From: Notamacropus eugenii
Taxonomy: Eukaryota; Chordata; Mammalia; Diprotodontia; Macropodidae
NCBI RefSeq assembly: GCF_028372415.1
Contig: NC_092876.1
Span: forward strand, 64,818,885 to 64,882,884
Reading direction: 5' to 3'
DNA length: 64,000 nt
Positions within the stretch are counted from its first letter, which is position 1; each line of letters opens with the position of its first letter. The notes below the pieces were generated by a model. The model was not told the DNA's origin. It saw only the letters and a program-made list of their open reading frames with translations, and did no database searches. Below, piece after piece: positions 23,680-35,079 of this stretch. A program made the position numbers and the translations under genes.

Positions 23680-23835
23680 TTTTTTGGAGGGTAAAAGGTA
23701 AGAAAAGTGAATTTGAGTGACTTGCCCAAGGCCACACAGCTAGTAAGCATCAAGCGTCTGAGCCCAGATGTGAACCCAGGTCCTCCTGACTCCAGAGTTG
23801 GTGCTCTGTTCACTGTACCACCTAACTGCCCCCTG
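23680..23835 (-). mobile_element. Reverse MIR-type SINE
   Basis: GACTTGCCCAAGGCCACACA, GGTCCTCCTGACTCCAGAG and a reversed head CACTGTACCACCTAACTGCC. Confidence 0.85.
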
Positions 23836-23839
23836 GGGT

Positions 23840-24305
23840 ACCTTTTCTCAAAGCCCTTCCTAACCCAGCCCTCTCCTACCTTTCCTGTCTTATCACACCT
23901 TACTCCCCCATCATACTCTTCAAAGCAATGAATCTGACCTCCTGCTGTTGCATGAGCAAGCCACTCCAGGCCTTGGCTCTGGGCAGTCTCTCTCTCTGTC
24001 TGTCTCCCATGCCTGAAATACTCTCCCTCCTCTGCTCTAACTACTGCCTTTGTGGTTTCTTTTAGGTCCCAGTTAAAATCCCACCTTCTAGATCCCACCT
24101 TCCCCAGCCCCTCTTCCTTCCAGTGTCTTCCCTCGGTTCATTATTTCTTGTTTAGCCTGTTGATCATTGCTTTGCATTTATTTGCATGTCATCTCCTAGT
24201 TAGGCTGTGAGCTGCTTGAGGGCAGGGACTGTCTTTGGCCTCTTTTTGTATCCCCAGCACTTAGCCCAGGGCCTGGAACATAGTAGGTACTCATGAAATT
24301 TGACC
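23840..24305 (+). mobile_element. L2 LINE 3' end
   Basis: CCATGCCTGAAATACTCTCC, GTGAGCTGCTTGAGGGCAGG and CCTGGAACATAGTAGGTACT. Confidence 0.85.
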
Positions 24306-26000
24306 TTAACCCAGACAGGAATCATTGAAATTTCTTGAGCTGGGAAGCAACTGGTCAGTAATATGCTTTAGGACAATTATTGTGGCAGAATGCCAGAATG
24401 GATTTGAGGGAGAAAGATCAAAGGCTTAAGGGGTTAACTCTCTATTGTCCCCAGAGTTTTGGGCTCATTCATTTGGGCCAAATTCCAGGAGTCCCACCCT
24501 TACTTCTAAACCCAGTCCAAGCCACAATAAGATTTCTCATCAAGCTCACTTTCATGCTGAGGAAGCCAGGTCCTCCCAGTCTTGGCTTGGGATCCACCCA
24601 CAGGTTCTAGTTCTTAACTCCTATTTTCACAATCCAATTGGCCAGATTCTTAAAAGGTGGCAGTATCCTATAGACTTTTTCTTATATTAACTTCTCATTT
24701 TTCAAGGCAGACAGCCTGGTACCTCAAAACTATATAGGAAATTGCAGTTGGAAGGGTCCTTAAACAATAGAATATTAAAACATTGAATGCCAGAGTTGAA
24801 AAGGACCTTAAGGCACCATGGTGTTCAACACCTCCGTTTTACAGATGAGGACAGTGAGGTTCAGAATCATCCCCATTCTCTGCTGTTCTCTTATTTCTTT
24901 CAAGCCTTTGATGATGGTGGTTCCTCACAGCCTGAATCATCTCCCTGTGATGTCTGATGTAGTTTCTTTACAAAGTGTCTATCTTTTCCTTCCTCATCTT
25001 TCCCTCCCAGGATTCTGGAGCTCCACAGCTGGCTTGCCCAGACATCTCCCTCGCACAGGTGGCCTGGCAAACAAGTCTCTTTAAGCACCAAACTTAGTAT
25101 ATCAAAAACTCAATTTATACTGGGATTACTCCCACCCCAACCAAGCACAGAGACTCATAAAAAGTATTTTTGAAGTTTATTTTGATTCTGAACTTAAGTA
25201 CAATCAAATTAATAGGGCATTTCCATGTAGAGTAGAACAGGGAGGGTGCGGGGGAGAGGATAGAGGATTATATATAAAACTACAGAACTTTTTAATCAAA
25301 TTAGTTCAAGCTCTGGCTTTCAAAACTATCCTTCTTGTCTGTGCTTCTTCCTGCCTTCCTCCTGTTCTCTTTTCATTTTTAAAAAAATTATTCTTACATA
25401 ACTCTCTTCCTTCTTTACTTCCTTTCTTTTTCCTTCTTTCTCTCCCACCCTATCCTTCTTTCCCTTTATCTTACCATCCACCTTTACTCCACTGGGTGGG
25501 GGAAAGGCCTGGTTTTAATATGTATGTGTGTGTATGTATATGTATGTAAGTATAGACAAGTAAAATAAATTCCCAAACTAGCTACAAACACAGGTACTCT
25601 CAAATCCATACAACTTTTTTATGATTTTGGGGGAGAGGGGTCAAGGAGAAAGCTACCATATATAGCCATATAGAAACAAATCCCAGGGCCCCTTCGCTCA
25701 TTTCTGCACAGCTGTTTGGAGCTGGATTAGCCAAAAATGCGCTCACCATTAGGAACATTCAAAAGTTCTGAAAACAACCTAGGGTCAGGGCAGGTGCCCA
25801 CAGTGGGGATGATTCACACACAGGTATCGTCTCCCTGAGCCTGTCTTAGCTGGGTGCTACATGACCAGGAAGAACTTCACAAAGAATGGATCCACCCAGG
25901 ACTGGGGATGGGCAGAGGAAAGGCAAAAGGAGGCCAGAAAAAGTGGTGGCTCCTCTGCTTGTGAACTGTCCATGCTGACCCGGCTAGGGCATGTTCATTT
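24306..26000. other. STPG1 intron, mostly unassigned
   Basis: A short 33-bp-type tail lies at 24745-24815. About 25140-25700 is an AT- and TTCC-rich stretch with CAATCAAATTAATAGGGCATTTCC-like text that may be an old LTR or LINE tail; I cannot name it. The rest is unrecognised. Confidence 0.35.
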
Positions 26001-26004
26001 GGAG

Positions 26005-26165
26005 GCATTCCAACACAGCAAAAAGACCACTGTGTTAGGAGTTGGAGGACCTGGTTTCAGATATCTTCTACCTATGGGACGTTGAACACATCACATTATT
26101 GATCTATGTCTCAGTTGGGCTAGATGATGTCTGAGGGCCGTTCTAGCTCCAAAGATAGGAGCCTA
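26005..26165 (+). mobile_element. MIR-type SINE
   Basis: GACCACTGTGTTAGGAGTTG, TGTCTCAGTTGGGCTAGATG and GGGCCGTTCTAGCTCCAAAG. Confidence 0.7.
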
Positions 26166-26489
26166 TGATGGGCAAGCAGACAAGTTTTACATAACGTTTC
26201 ATGGCCTCAGAACACCTTCTATCCATGACTGAGGGCCAGATATAGGGAATGATTTCCCCAAAGTCCCCTGGGGAGGAAGCAACAAGAGTATGGACCAGGA
26301 CCTGTGGGCCAAAGATCTCTCTCCTTGATCCCACCTCGAGAGACTGGTCATCTGATCAGGGTGATTTCCCTGAGCAGGGTCAACTAAGAGTGTAGTGGGG
26401 GCCACTCAAGCTCAGGCTGGGCACACCTGACCTTTGGATGGCAGGCCAAACACTCTCTGAATTACATCCCAGGATTCAGAGACAGAGTG

Positions 26490-26820
26490 GGTCTTATAGC
26501 CCCTGCAGTAACCAATACACTCATTTTATAGAGAAGAAACCTGAGACTCAGAGGAAGGCAAGTTACTTGCACAGAAGCAGCATGGTACAACAATTCTAAG
26601 AGCACTGAGCCTGAAGCCAGGAGACACTTGAGATCCCATCCAACACTGCTCCATGGCAATAGGAGAGGCCATTGGCCTTTTGGAATCTTGATTTCTTCAT
26701 CTGTAAAACGGGCATAAAACCTATAATGCCTCACTTGCTGGGTTGTTGTGAGGATCACATGGGGTCACAGATATGAAGTCCTTTGTGGACTCTGAAGCTC
26801 TATAGGCAGGTCAGCTGTTA
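26490..26820 (+). mobile_element. MIR-type SINE (+) with a short reverse MIR fragment in front
   Basis: The reverse fragment at about 26515-26565 reads TCATTTTATAGAGAAGAAAC. The + copy, 26575-26815, has AAGCAGCATGGTACAACAAT, TTGATTTCTTCATCTGTAAA and GTTGTTGTGAGGATCACATG. Confidence 0.75.
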
Positions 26821-26954
26821 TATTTTTGTCTAAGGTCATATAAAGAACTCAGGTCTCAGGATTGAACACAGGTCTGGATCTAGCTTTTGGTCAATCTCTC
26901 TAAGGTTCCTATTTGGTAATAATAGGTATCTGCAAGACTAGATGATCACTGACT

Positions 26955-27080
26955 TGGGATCTGGGAGGGCCCTTAGAACACAGAATGTCACAGCTGAAAG
27001 GCCCTTAGAACAGGGAATGTCAGAGTTGAGAGGGGCCTTAGAACACAGAATGTCAGAGCTGGGAGGGCCTTTTGAGATCA
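26955..27080 (-). repeat. 33-bp-period minisatellite, about 4 units
   Basis: GAACACAGAATGTCACAGCT, GAACAGGGAATGTCAGAGTT and GAACACAGAATGTCAGAGCT spaced 31-33 bases apart. Confidence 0.85.
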
Positions 27081-27885
27081 TTTAGTCTAAATTCCTCCCT
27101 TTCCAGAGGTGGAATCTGAGGTTCAGGGAGGAATGAAGAGTTCTCCAAGATGAGGAGCTCCTATACCAGTTGCTTGGCTGGCCTGGGTACATCTATTGAA
27201 AAGAGAAATGTGCCTAAGAACACAAATTCCCTTACTTCCCCTCCCCTTCAGTGGTTCCGGAGCAGGGCCTGCAGTGAGGGTGTGGTTTTTTCCTGGCTCA
27301 TCATTAATCCTTGGCCCGCTCCTGTCCTGGCTTGTGGCTCCCTCCCCCTCCTCCTCTGCTGGCCCTTCTCAGCTGCTCTGGGAAACTGCTGAGCCAGCAG
27401 CCTTCCCCGTCATGAAACTGTCTACATTCCTAGATGTTCCAGAAGAGCTATGAGGGAACCATAGTGGGTGCGATCATCGTGTCTAGACCCCCCCAGCCTG
27501 GGACTCCTCCTCCCAGTAAGACTCCAGATCTGTTCTCACCTTTCAGTGGAAGGAAGGGATCTTGGGAGATATTGCCTAAGGGACTGAACTTAGGAGAACC
27601 CTGGGGTGGCCCTCTATCCCCAATACTTTGCAGCTGCATGACTGTGGGCTAGCCACAGTGGCCCTCAGTTTCCCCATCCTCAGTTTAGGAATAATAACCT
27701 TAGAACTACCTGCTCCCCAGGGTCTGGGGAGGAATGCATGCCTGAAGACCTTTCTAAATGAGAGTTATTCATATTATTAGTGTTATGGGGAGGGGGTACA
27801 CCTTCTGCTCCCTAAATCTTCCCCCCCTAGTCAGGGGGCCCCTAAGGATGTTATTATTGAGCCCGATTTCCTAACCATGACATTC
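27081..27885. other. STPG1 intron, GC-richer, nothing recognised
   Basis: Overlapping + open frames at 27150-27453 are in C-rich sequence and have no splice-site support or family resemblance. About 27655-27780 is a worn MIR (CTCAGTTTCCCCATCCTCAG). Confidence 0.4.
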
Positions 27886-27889
27886 TTTG

Positions 27890-28565
27890 TGTATTTGAAG
27901 GGCTATCCATCAAACAACACACATTTATTGAGGGCACACTATGCACCAGGCACTGGAGGAGGTGCTGGGGATACAAAAACAAAAAAGGAATCAGTGCCTG
28001 CACTCAGGGAACTTACAGTCTGTCTGTTCCTTGGAAAAATCATTAGATTTGCCAACATGATTGTCTTCAGATACAGATCCAACTAGGGGACCCCATCTAT
28101 TCCATCAAGTCTAAGGACTTCCTATCTGCTCTAGAATAAAATATAAATGTGCCTGTTTAGCTTTTGAAGCCTTACACAACCTATTCCCATTTTTTTTTCC
28201 TTGAGGTAATCAGGGTTAAATGACTCACCCAAGGTCATATGGCTAGTGAGTATCTGAGGTTGCATTTGAGATCAGGTCCTCCTGACTCCAGGACCAGTGC
28301 TCTAACCACTTTGCCACCTAGCTGCCTCTCCCATTTTGTCTAACCATGCTCACTGGACATTTCTCTTTTGCACTCTGTGATCTAACCAAATTCTCTCTGT
28401 TCCTTTTGTAGGACATCACCTTCCACTTCCACACCTTTGTACTGGTTGTCTCTCATTCCTGAAATGTACTCTTTCTTTACCTCTGCCAGTACTTGGCATA
28501 GTGCCTGGTACATAGTAGGCACAAATAAATGTTTATTGACTATTACTGACTCTACCTCTTAGTAC
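27890..28565 (+). mobile_element. L2-type LINE pieces, the second split by a reverse MIR
   Basis: An L2-type fragment at 27890-28035 has ACACATTTATTGAGGGCACA and CTATGCACCAGGCACTGG. The second, 28090-28565, ends with GTGCCTGGTACATAGTAGGC. It is interrupted at about 28193-28328 by a reverse MIR (ACTCACCCAAGGTCATATGG), flanked by CCCATTTT on both sides as a likely target-site duplication. Confidence 0.75.
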
Positions 28566-28659
28566 CCCTCTCTTTAAGACCCAACACCACCATGCTGCTA
28601 GTGCCCTCCCTTCCTCCCTCCCAAATGACCTTGTATTTAACAACTCGGCACTACATTTG

Positions 28660-28922
28660 TTGTTGATATTCAGTTGTTTCAGTCATGTATGACTCTTTAT
28701 GACCCCATTTAGGATTTTCATGGCAAAGATATAGGAGTGGTTTGCCATTTCCTTCTCCAGATCATTTTACAGATGAGGAAACTAAGGTAAACAGGGTAAA
28801 GTGACTTGCTCAGGGTCCCTCAGCTAGTAAGTGTCTGAGGCCAGATTTGAATTCATGAAGATGAGTCTCCTTGACTTCAGGTCTGGCACTCTATGTACTA
28901 CGGAGACTCCTAGTTGCTCATA
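28660..28922 (-). mobile_element. Marsupial tRNA-derived SINE with RTE-like tail, reversed
   Basis: Reading + it starts in the tail (TTGTTGATATTCAGTTGTTT, CATGTATGACTCTTTATGAC, GATATAGGAGTGGTTTGCCA). It passes through the reverse core TTTACAGATGAGGAAACTAA and ends in the reversed head GTACTACGGAGACTCCTAG. Confidence 0.85.
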
Positions 28923-28989
28923 CTATATTTGTACAATTCACTTTATTTTTATGTTTCATGTATTTATGGGGTGAAAAGGTAAGGGAACA

Positions 28990-29215
28990 AGTATTTTCTA
29001 AATGCCTAAAATGTAGCAGGTAGTGTGCCAAACATTTTCCAAATATCTCACTTGAACCTCCCCAAAATTCTAGGAGATAAGTGCCATCATCACCTCCATT
29101 TTACAGTTGAGCAAACTGAGGTAGACAGAGGTTAAGTGACTCCTCTGACATTAGTAAGCCTCTGAGGTGGGATTCGAACCTAGACCTTCCAGTCTCCAAG
29201 TTGTACCCTCTACTC
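28990..29215 (-). mobile_element. Reverse MIR-type SINE
   Basis: CTCCATTTTACAGTTGAGCA, GAGGTGGGATTCGAACCTAG and CTTCCAGTCTCCAAGTTG. Confidence 0.8.
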
Positions 29216-29734
29216 ATTAGTAGAAACCTTTAAAGTTAGGCCAGATCAGAGGGACTAAACACACTGCCTGCCCATGGGCAAATGGGGTCCACAGCACTCC
29301 CTAGTGCAGCCCAAATTAGATTACAGCTCCTGATTTTAATATGTTGATGTATGAATAAAAATAATATGTACATGTATGTAAAGATGTGCATGTATACATA
29401 TATACACACACAGGTGCTCTCCTAAGTCAGTGTGTGACTTGCGGAGATCACTGGTGATTCCCATTTCTCTTTTGAATCTGATGCCCCTAGGCTGGGCAAA
29501 CACTTACTCTACACAGGCTGGGAATTCACCAAATATTTCTCACCTGCCATGCAGCTTAGAATCAGCTGAGCTCTAGGTTCAGATCCCCAAAATGGGACCT
29601 TCCCAATCCTCAAAGAGTTTATGTTCTCCTGGCAATGTCGTGGTAATGACCAGAAGACCCACACAGTTCTCCAGCAAAGTGGCAAGAGGGCTGGACTTGG
29701 TATCAAAAAGACCTTGGGTTTAAATCCCGCACTT

Positions 29735-29965
29735 GACTAAGCAGTGCACTGATAAGCACTGGGCATGGAATAAGGAAGACTTATCTCCCCAAGTTTAAAT
29801 CCAATCTCAGATACTTTCCAGCTATGTGACCCTGGACAAGTCACTTTACTCTGCTCAGTCTCCTCATCTGTAAAATGAGCTGGAAAAGGACATGACAAAC
29901 CACTCCAGTACCTTTGCCAAGAAAACCCCAAATGGGGTCACGACTGAAAAATGACTCCAGAACAG
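29735..29965 (+). mobile_element. Marsupial tRNA-derived SINE with RTE-like tail
   Basis: TGTGACCCTGGACAAGTCAC, CTCCTCATCTGTAAAATGAG, AAACCCCAAATGGGGTCACG and ACTGAAAAATGACT. Confidence 0.85.
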
Positions 29966-30059
29966 CTAGCTTGTGTAACCATGAAGTGACTTCATCTTTC
30001 TGAACCTCATTTTCCAAATCTGCAAAATGGGAACCATAACATGAATAGCAAGAGTAACT

Positions 30060-30310
30060 TTTACAAAGCACCGTTATGTACCCATCACTATGCTAAGTGC
30101 TTTTACAAATAGATCTCATTTGATTCTCCTAAGAAACCTGAGAGGCAAGTGCTATTATTATCCCCACTTGACAAGTGTGGAAACTGAGGCAGACAAAGGT
30201 TATGTGACTTGTCCAGGTTCAAACAGTTATTGATTGTCAGAGACCAGATTTGAGCCCAGGTCTTCCTGACTCCAGGCCCAGCTCTCCTTCCATTCCAGCA
30301 GCCAGCTTCC
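30060..30310 (-). mobile_element. Reverse MIR-type SINE
   Basis: ATCTCATTTGATTCTCCTAA, TTATCCCCACTTGACAAGTG and TCTTCCTGACTCCAGGCCCA. Confidence 0.8.
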
Positions 30311-30389
30311 CCCAAATGCCTTCAAGGTGTTTCTCAATTGCACAATTTTTTTCTTTGTGGAGAGAGAGGTGAGTTATCAGTCTCCCCAC

Positions 30390-30650
30390 TGTCCATCCTG
30401 ATATCTCCAGGTGTTTCCTTCCTTCATGCTTTTCCCCACATCTGGAAGGCCTTTCTTTCCTGGTGCAATGCCTCTCCAATTTTCAAGGCTTTACTCAAAT
30501 GCCATCTCCTCCAGGAAGGCTTCCTTCATTCCTCTCCCCTTATTGGAAAAGGTTTTTCATTGCCTAGGCCTTGGGTTCCTTATACATGCTTCTTGGTGTA
30601 TTTCATATACTATCCATCTATAGATGTGTTCTGTGCTACATTAGACCAGA
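30390..30650 (+). mobile_element. L2 LINE 3' part
   Basis: CACATCTGGAAGGCCTTTCT, AAATGCCATCTCCTCCAGG and AAGGCTTCCTTCATTCCTCT. Confidence 0.75.
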
Positions 30651-30669
30651 ATTCTCCTGAGGTCTGGCC

Positions 30670-31155
30670 CCCTGTCAGCGTGGCTTAAATGTGAGAGGCC
30701 TGGATCTAGAGTCAGGAAAATCTGGGTTTAAATACTGCCTCTGATGCTAGTTGTGTGGCTGGGAGCAAGAGACTTAACCTCTCTGAGACTAAGCTCTGAG
30801 ATAATTCTAGCTCCAGACCCTTCTTCCCAGGGTTGAAAGACATAATATATGTGAAGGGCTCTGCAAAGTTCAAAGTACCATAGAAATAATATCTCTTATT
30901 GTTTATCAGCTAGTTGGCACAGTGGTTAGAGCACCTAGAATCAGGATGCCCTGAGTTCAAATCCAGCCTCAGCGACTTCCTAGCTTGGCAAGCACTCAGC
31001 CTCAGTTTCCTGATCAGCAAAATGGGGATAATAACAGCCCCCACCCTCCCAGAGTTGTTCGGACGATCAAATGATTGTAAAATAATTATAAAGCACTTAG
31101 CACAGTTTCTGACACATAGTAGGTATTTAACAAATGTTAGTCATCATCATTATGT
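30670..31155 (+). mobile_element. Two MIR/SINE elements in tandem
   Basis: The first, 30670-30900, has GCCTGGATCTAGAGTCAGG. The second starts at about 30905 with the head CAGCTAGTTGGCACAGTGGT and has TTCCTGATCAGCAAAATGG; it ends with GACACATAGTAGGTATTTAA. Confidence 0.8.
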
Positions 31156-31325
31156 TTCTCCCTGTACCTACTTGCAAGTTACTCTGCACATAGGGTCAAA
31201 GAGTGGCAAAAATGGGAGAGAAATGGGAGACTCAGTGACCTCCAACTTCCCTTCCCTGGATGAAGTCTGTGTTTCCATGAGTTAGGGGTTATAGGGGGTT
31301 TTAAAGTCTGCAAAGCTCTCAACAA

Positions 31326-31412
31326 TACAGAATGTCCCCAAAGTCTCAGAGTCATTCTAAGCATCAATGGACAACAGCCACACTAAGAGCTTTGGGACAA
31401 CCTGTGTGTCAT
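31326..31412. mobile_element. Possible short inverted-repeat DNA element (MITE-like)
   Basis: CAGAATGTCCCCAAAGTCTC at the left and CTAAGAGCTTTGGGACAACC at the right are imperfect inverted repeats about 45 bases apart. Confidence 0.4.
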
Positions 31413-31539
31413 CTCTTTTGAGCTTCTGGACAATGCTGTAAGGGGGGTACCACATATACCTATTTGTAAAGGCTCAACACAGTGCCTGGTGCATAGTAGG
31501 TACTATATAAAAATTGTTATTACTATTATACAGATTAAA

Positions 31540-31965
31540 ACACCTCCATCCATTTTCATTCTGCGTAATTCTCACCTACATTTTCTGACAAATCCTTCTC
31601 TGAGGGTCTATTCAACACCCTTGGGGCCTCTCCTTGGCTCTGCCAGGACACTGAGGACACTGACCCATAAGTCTGGCCATCCAGCTGTTTCTTGGCTCTC
31701 ATTCTGTCCACATGACTGACCCCAGGACAATGGGGAGGATTGTGCATAATTTAGGCAAAGGGAGAGGCTGATGGGATGATTTCATCGATTTAGGGAAATC
31801 CCAGAAGAGGAAATCCTTCTACCAATTGTTGTTGGCACCTCCGCTGAGACTTAAAGAAGTTAAGTGATTTTCCCAGGGTCACACAGTTAGCTAATGTCTG
31901 TCAGAGGAGGGACTTGAAGGGGGGCCACCTGGCTGAGAGGCCAGCTATCCATCTCCTAGGCTTTG
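31540..31965. other. STPG1 intron with a reverse MIR fragment
   Basis: The first part has no recognised element. At 31850-31965 a reverse MIR is visible (AAGTGATTTTCCCAGGGTCA, CACAGTTAGCTAATGTCTGT). Confidence 0.5.
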
Positions 31966-32034
31966 ATGCAGATAGTAGTTTTCCCAGCTATCATTCCTGA
32001 ACAGGAGGAAAGAGACATGAATACATGTTTAGCA

Positions 32035-32280
32035 TGGAAAGGATAGTAGAACATAGAATGGAAGGACTGGAAAGGATACTGGAACACAGAATGTCAGCTA
32101 GGAGGGACCTCAGAACACAGAATGCTAGCACCAGGAAGGAGCTTTAGAATAAAGAGGTTGGATCGGGAAAGGGCCTTAGCACAGAGAATGTGAGAACCTA
32201 GAATGACCCTAGACTACTGTTCCAAAATGTCAAAGCCGGAAAGGACCTTAGGAGTCAGAACGTTAAACTACAGAAGCCCA
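32035..32280 (-). repeat. 33-bp-period minisatellite, about 7 units
   Basis: GAACATAGAATGGAAGGACT, GAACACAGAATGTCAGCTAG, GAACACAGAATGCTAGCACC and similar words. Confidence 0.8.
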
Positions 32281-32439
32281 GGGCTGGCCTCAGCCTCATT
32301 CGTAGCTAGAAATATGAAGGACTGCCTATGAGGCATTCAGAGTATACAAGCATTTCTCAGTCAGCATCAAGGAAGCGTCTTGGCAGTTTTACAAGAACAC
32401 ATCTGATGAAAAGCAGAGAGGTCCCTGAGTTCTTTGTAA

Positions 32440-33012
32440 CTGAGAATTTTATGAGCCTCATCACTTATTTATAAAAGTCACTCCTGGCCCAGCCCTATGT
32501 GTGTCTGTGCAGAGTGGGGGATGGGGGGGTGAAATGGGGGAGGGAGGGGGAATTTCTATTAAAGGGTCAGTCTTCTCCCAATCTGAAGGATTAATTGTGT
32601 TTGTGGCTTTAACTCTGGGCTGTTTGCAAATCAGGGAAGGATAATGAATGTCTCCCAGAGCTCAGCAGGTCAGCCCAGGAAGACATCAGAGACCCTCAGG
32701 ACACTCCCAGGAACAGATTGAAATTGGCAGCAGGGGGTTCCCATCATTTGAGAAGGATAAAGGGGACAGCGTGCTCATCATTAAAGGGCAGCCAGTTGCC
32801 TCTGGGGAGGAATGTGACGTGTGTTTGACAGGGTAACAGGTGACAGATTGGGGAGGGGGGTTCCCAAAGCCTCGCATATCTAATCGATAATCCCAGGGGA
32901 AGCTTAGGTGGGTCTGGTGTAATTGTCCAAGTTGGAGCTCAGCCAACAAACACTGTCTGCCTCTTTCAACAGCTGTTGTTAACCAACATGTCTGTGCAGA
33001 GTCACGGGCCAC
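32440..33012. promoter_or_regulatory. Candidate enhancer: repeat-free island in the STPG1 intron
   Basis: About 570 bases carry no recognised repeat, in an intron otherwise full of them. It contains a G-rich run at 32514-32551 (G5, G7, G5, G3, G5), a CAGGTG E-box at 32837-32842, ATCTAATCGATAATCCC near 32878, and a 12-base perfect palindrome CAACAGCTGTTG at 32967-32978 directly followed by TTAACC. Such dense site clusters in repeat-free intron are typical of enhancers; the target could equally be GRHL3 about 20 kb away. This is inference, not tested. Confidence 0.4.
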
Positions 33013-33439
33013 ATGGAACTCTAGGAAACAGACAGAGGGTTGGAAATATGTGGCTAGGTGTTCTTACTCCCTTTCAGAGGGTGAGGGGGGAGTCAGGAAG
33101 CACCATTTGGATCTCCAGAAACTTTTACCCTAACTAACCCTGGCTCTGAATCTTCAGAAAGAGAGATGAACAGAAACCAGAACTGACAACCAAGGCTTTT
33201 TTCTAAGACATTTTGGAGGCCCATTAACCTCCTTGGTTTTTGAATCACCAAAGGGTGGTGTTTACAAAATCTAGCAGCACTCTGAAAAGAGGGTTGGTCT
33301 GGCAGGGAGGAGAGGAAGGTTCCAAGTCCTTCCTCCACTACTTACTAACCACAGCAAGAAACTTTAACACCTTCTCACCTCTCAGACACTTCTTCTCCCT
33401 ATGAGTCTTTGCACAGATTGCAGGGTTCTCTCCCTCATT

Positions 33440-33704
33440 ATTTCTGCCATTTCAGTTCAATCTAATTCAACAAGCATTTGTTAAATGTTGTGCCTGCCAG
33501 AAACTGTCCTAGGCATGGAACATACAACAACCAAAAATGGAAATGCAAAAATGAGACCCCTGGTTCCTCAGCTCAGGCACCACATCCTACACCAGGTCTT
33601 TGGTGATGGAGACAGTGTTAATTGGTCCTCCTGCTCTAATTCCCCTCTTCTCCTATTACCTTGTATTTACTTACAGATGCACATTTACCACCCTGACTAC
33701 CAAG
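33440..33704 (+). mobile_element. L2 LINE, left part, host of an L1 insertion
   Basis: ACAAGCATTTGTTAAATGTT and TTGTATTTACTTACAGATGC. It continues at 34616 after the inserted L1 with GCAAACTTGTTGAGGATGAG and CTTTCTATCCTTGGCACCTA, ending near 34720. Confidence 0.75.
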
Positions 33705-33715
33705 TAGAAAGCAAG

Positions 33716-34604
33716 TCCCTTTAGGTTTCAGGGTTTTGCCATCACAAAAAGAGCTGCTATGAATATTTTTGTACAAAAAGGATTTTTTCCTCTTTCTTCG
33801 ATGTCTTTGGAGTATGCCCTTGCCTAGCAGTCATATAGCTGGGTCCAAGGGCATGCATGGGTTGTTCAACAACTTTTTGTATATAATTCAAAATTTCTTT
33901 CCAGAGTGGTTGGGTTCATTTATGGCTCTATCAATGAGGTACCTGTTTTCCCAAAGCTGCTCCCACATTTGCCATTTTCTTTGTTTTTGGTCATCTTTGT
34001 CAATCTGATGGGTGTGAAATGGGACCTTACATTAATTATTAACGATTTGGAACTTTTCTCATGTGGCTATAGATGGCCTGGATTTGTTCCCTTAAGAACT
34101 ATCCTTCTATTGGGGAATGGCTAAATAAATTGTGAGATATGAATGTGACATAGTACTCCTACAATGTAAAAAAAAAATGAGGAAATTGAGGATCTCAAAT
34201 AGACATGGAAACACACTGAAGTAAGCAGAACCAGAACAATCTATGCTATAACATCGATATTAAAAAAGTCTTTGAGGACTTTTATAAACTGACAAAGAAT
34301 GAAGTGAGCACAACCAGGAGAACAGTTTATGCCATAACAATGTGACAACAAACAGCTCAGAAAGTTGGGAGTGCTCTGACCTCCTCAGTGATGGTCCCTG
34401 ATTCTAGCATGCCCACCTACCTCTCAACAGGGAGGGTGCAGAATTCCTCAAGAGAATGAGACATATTCTTTGGATATGGCCAAGGGAGGAATTTGTTTTA
34501 CTTGATTGTTCATATTTGTCACAAGGAATTTGTTTTTCTTTTTATCCAACAGGATGGGAGAGAACATAGGCTTCTGTTCATTACAAAAAATTAACTCTAA
34601 TTTT
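33716..34604. mobile_element. L1 LINE 3' end with 5' inversion (twin priming)
   Basis: 33716-34094 is in reverse orientation: its complement carries the ORF2 end with TTTGTACAAAAATATTCATA, then GCAGCTCTTTTTGTG. From 34095 the sequence turns to + orientation with TTCTATTGGGGAATGGCTAA, the next part of the same ORF2. The element is flanked by TAGAAAGCAAG (33705-33715) and TAGAAAGTGAG (34605-34615), a worn target-site duplication in an L2. No intact coding frame. Confidence 0.8.
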
Positions 34605-34734
34605 TAGAAAGTGAGCAAACTTGTTGAGGATGAGGACTGTTTAATTTTTGTCTTTCTATCCTTGGCACCTAGTATAAAATCTGGAACAGAAGATGTCCTT
34701 AACCAATACTTGTGGAACGTTTTGTGATAAAAAA

Positions 34735-35079
34735 AGAATTGGAAATCAAGTCAATGTTTATTCATTGGGGATATGGCTCAATAAGTTGTGGCATATGGCA
34801 TGTGAATGTAGTGGGATATCACTGTGTGCTTTAAGGAAGGATGAATAGGATTAATATAGAAAAGCACAAAAAAAATTATAGGAACTGATGCAAAGGGAAA
34901 TAACCAAAGCTGGGAAAACAAGTAGACAATGGGGGACAAGTAGACCACAACAATGTAAAATACAAGAACTACACCAAAACAAACAAAACTGAGTGTTGTG
35001 GAACTGTAATGACCAAGCTTGGCCCCAAACAAAAGATACAAGAAGGTACCTTACAACCTTCTTTGCAGATGTAGGGTAC
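34735..35079 (+). mobile_element. Marsupial L1 3' end, left part, host of a HAL1
   Basis: TTCATTGGGGATATGGCTCA, AGGAACTGATGCAAAGGGAA and ACCTTCTTTGCAGATG. The same family continues at about 37905 (ATCTATGGATGTGGAACATT) after the HAL1 insertion and ends near 38090. A second copy of this 3' end is at 39605-40110. Confidence 0.7.

Noticed and set aside
27150..27453. Two overlapping + frames in GC-rich sequence, considered as an exon or CpG promoter
   Set aside because: Few CpG dinucleotides, no splice pattern and no recognisable protein.
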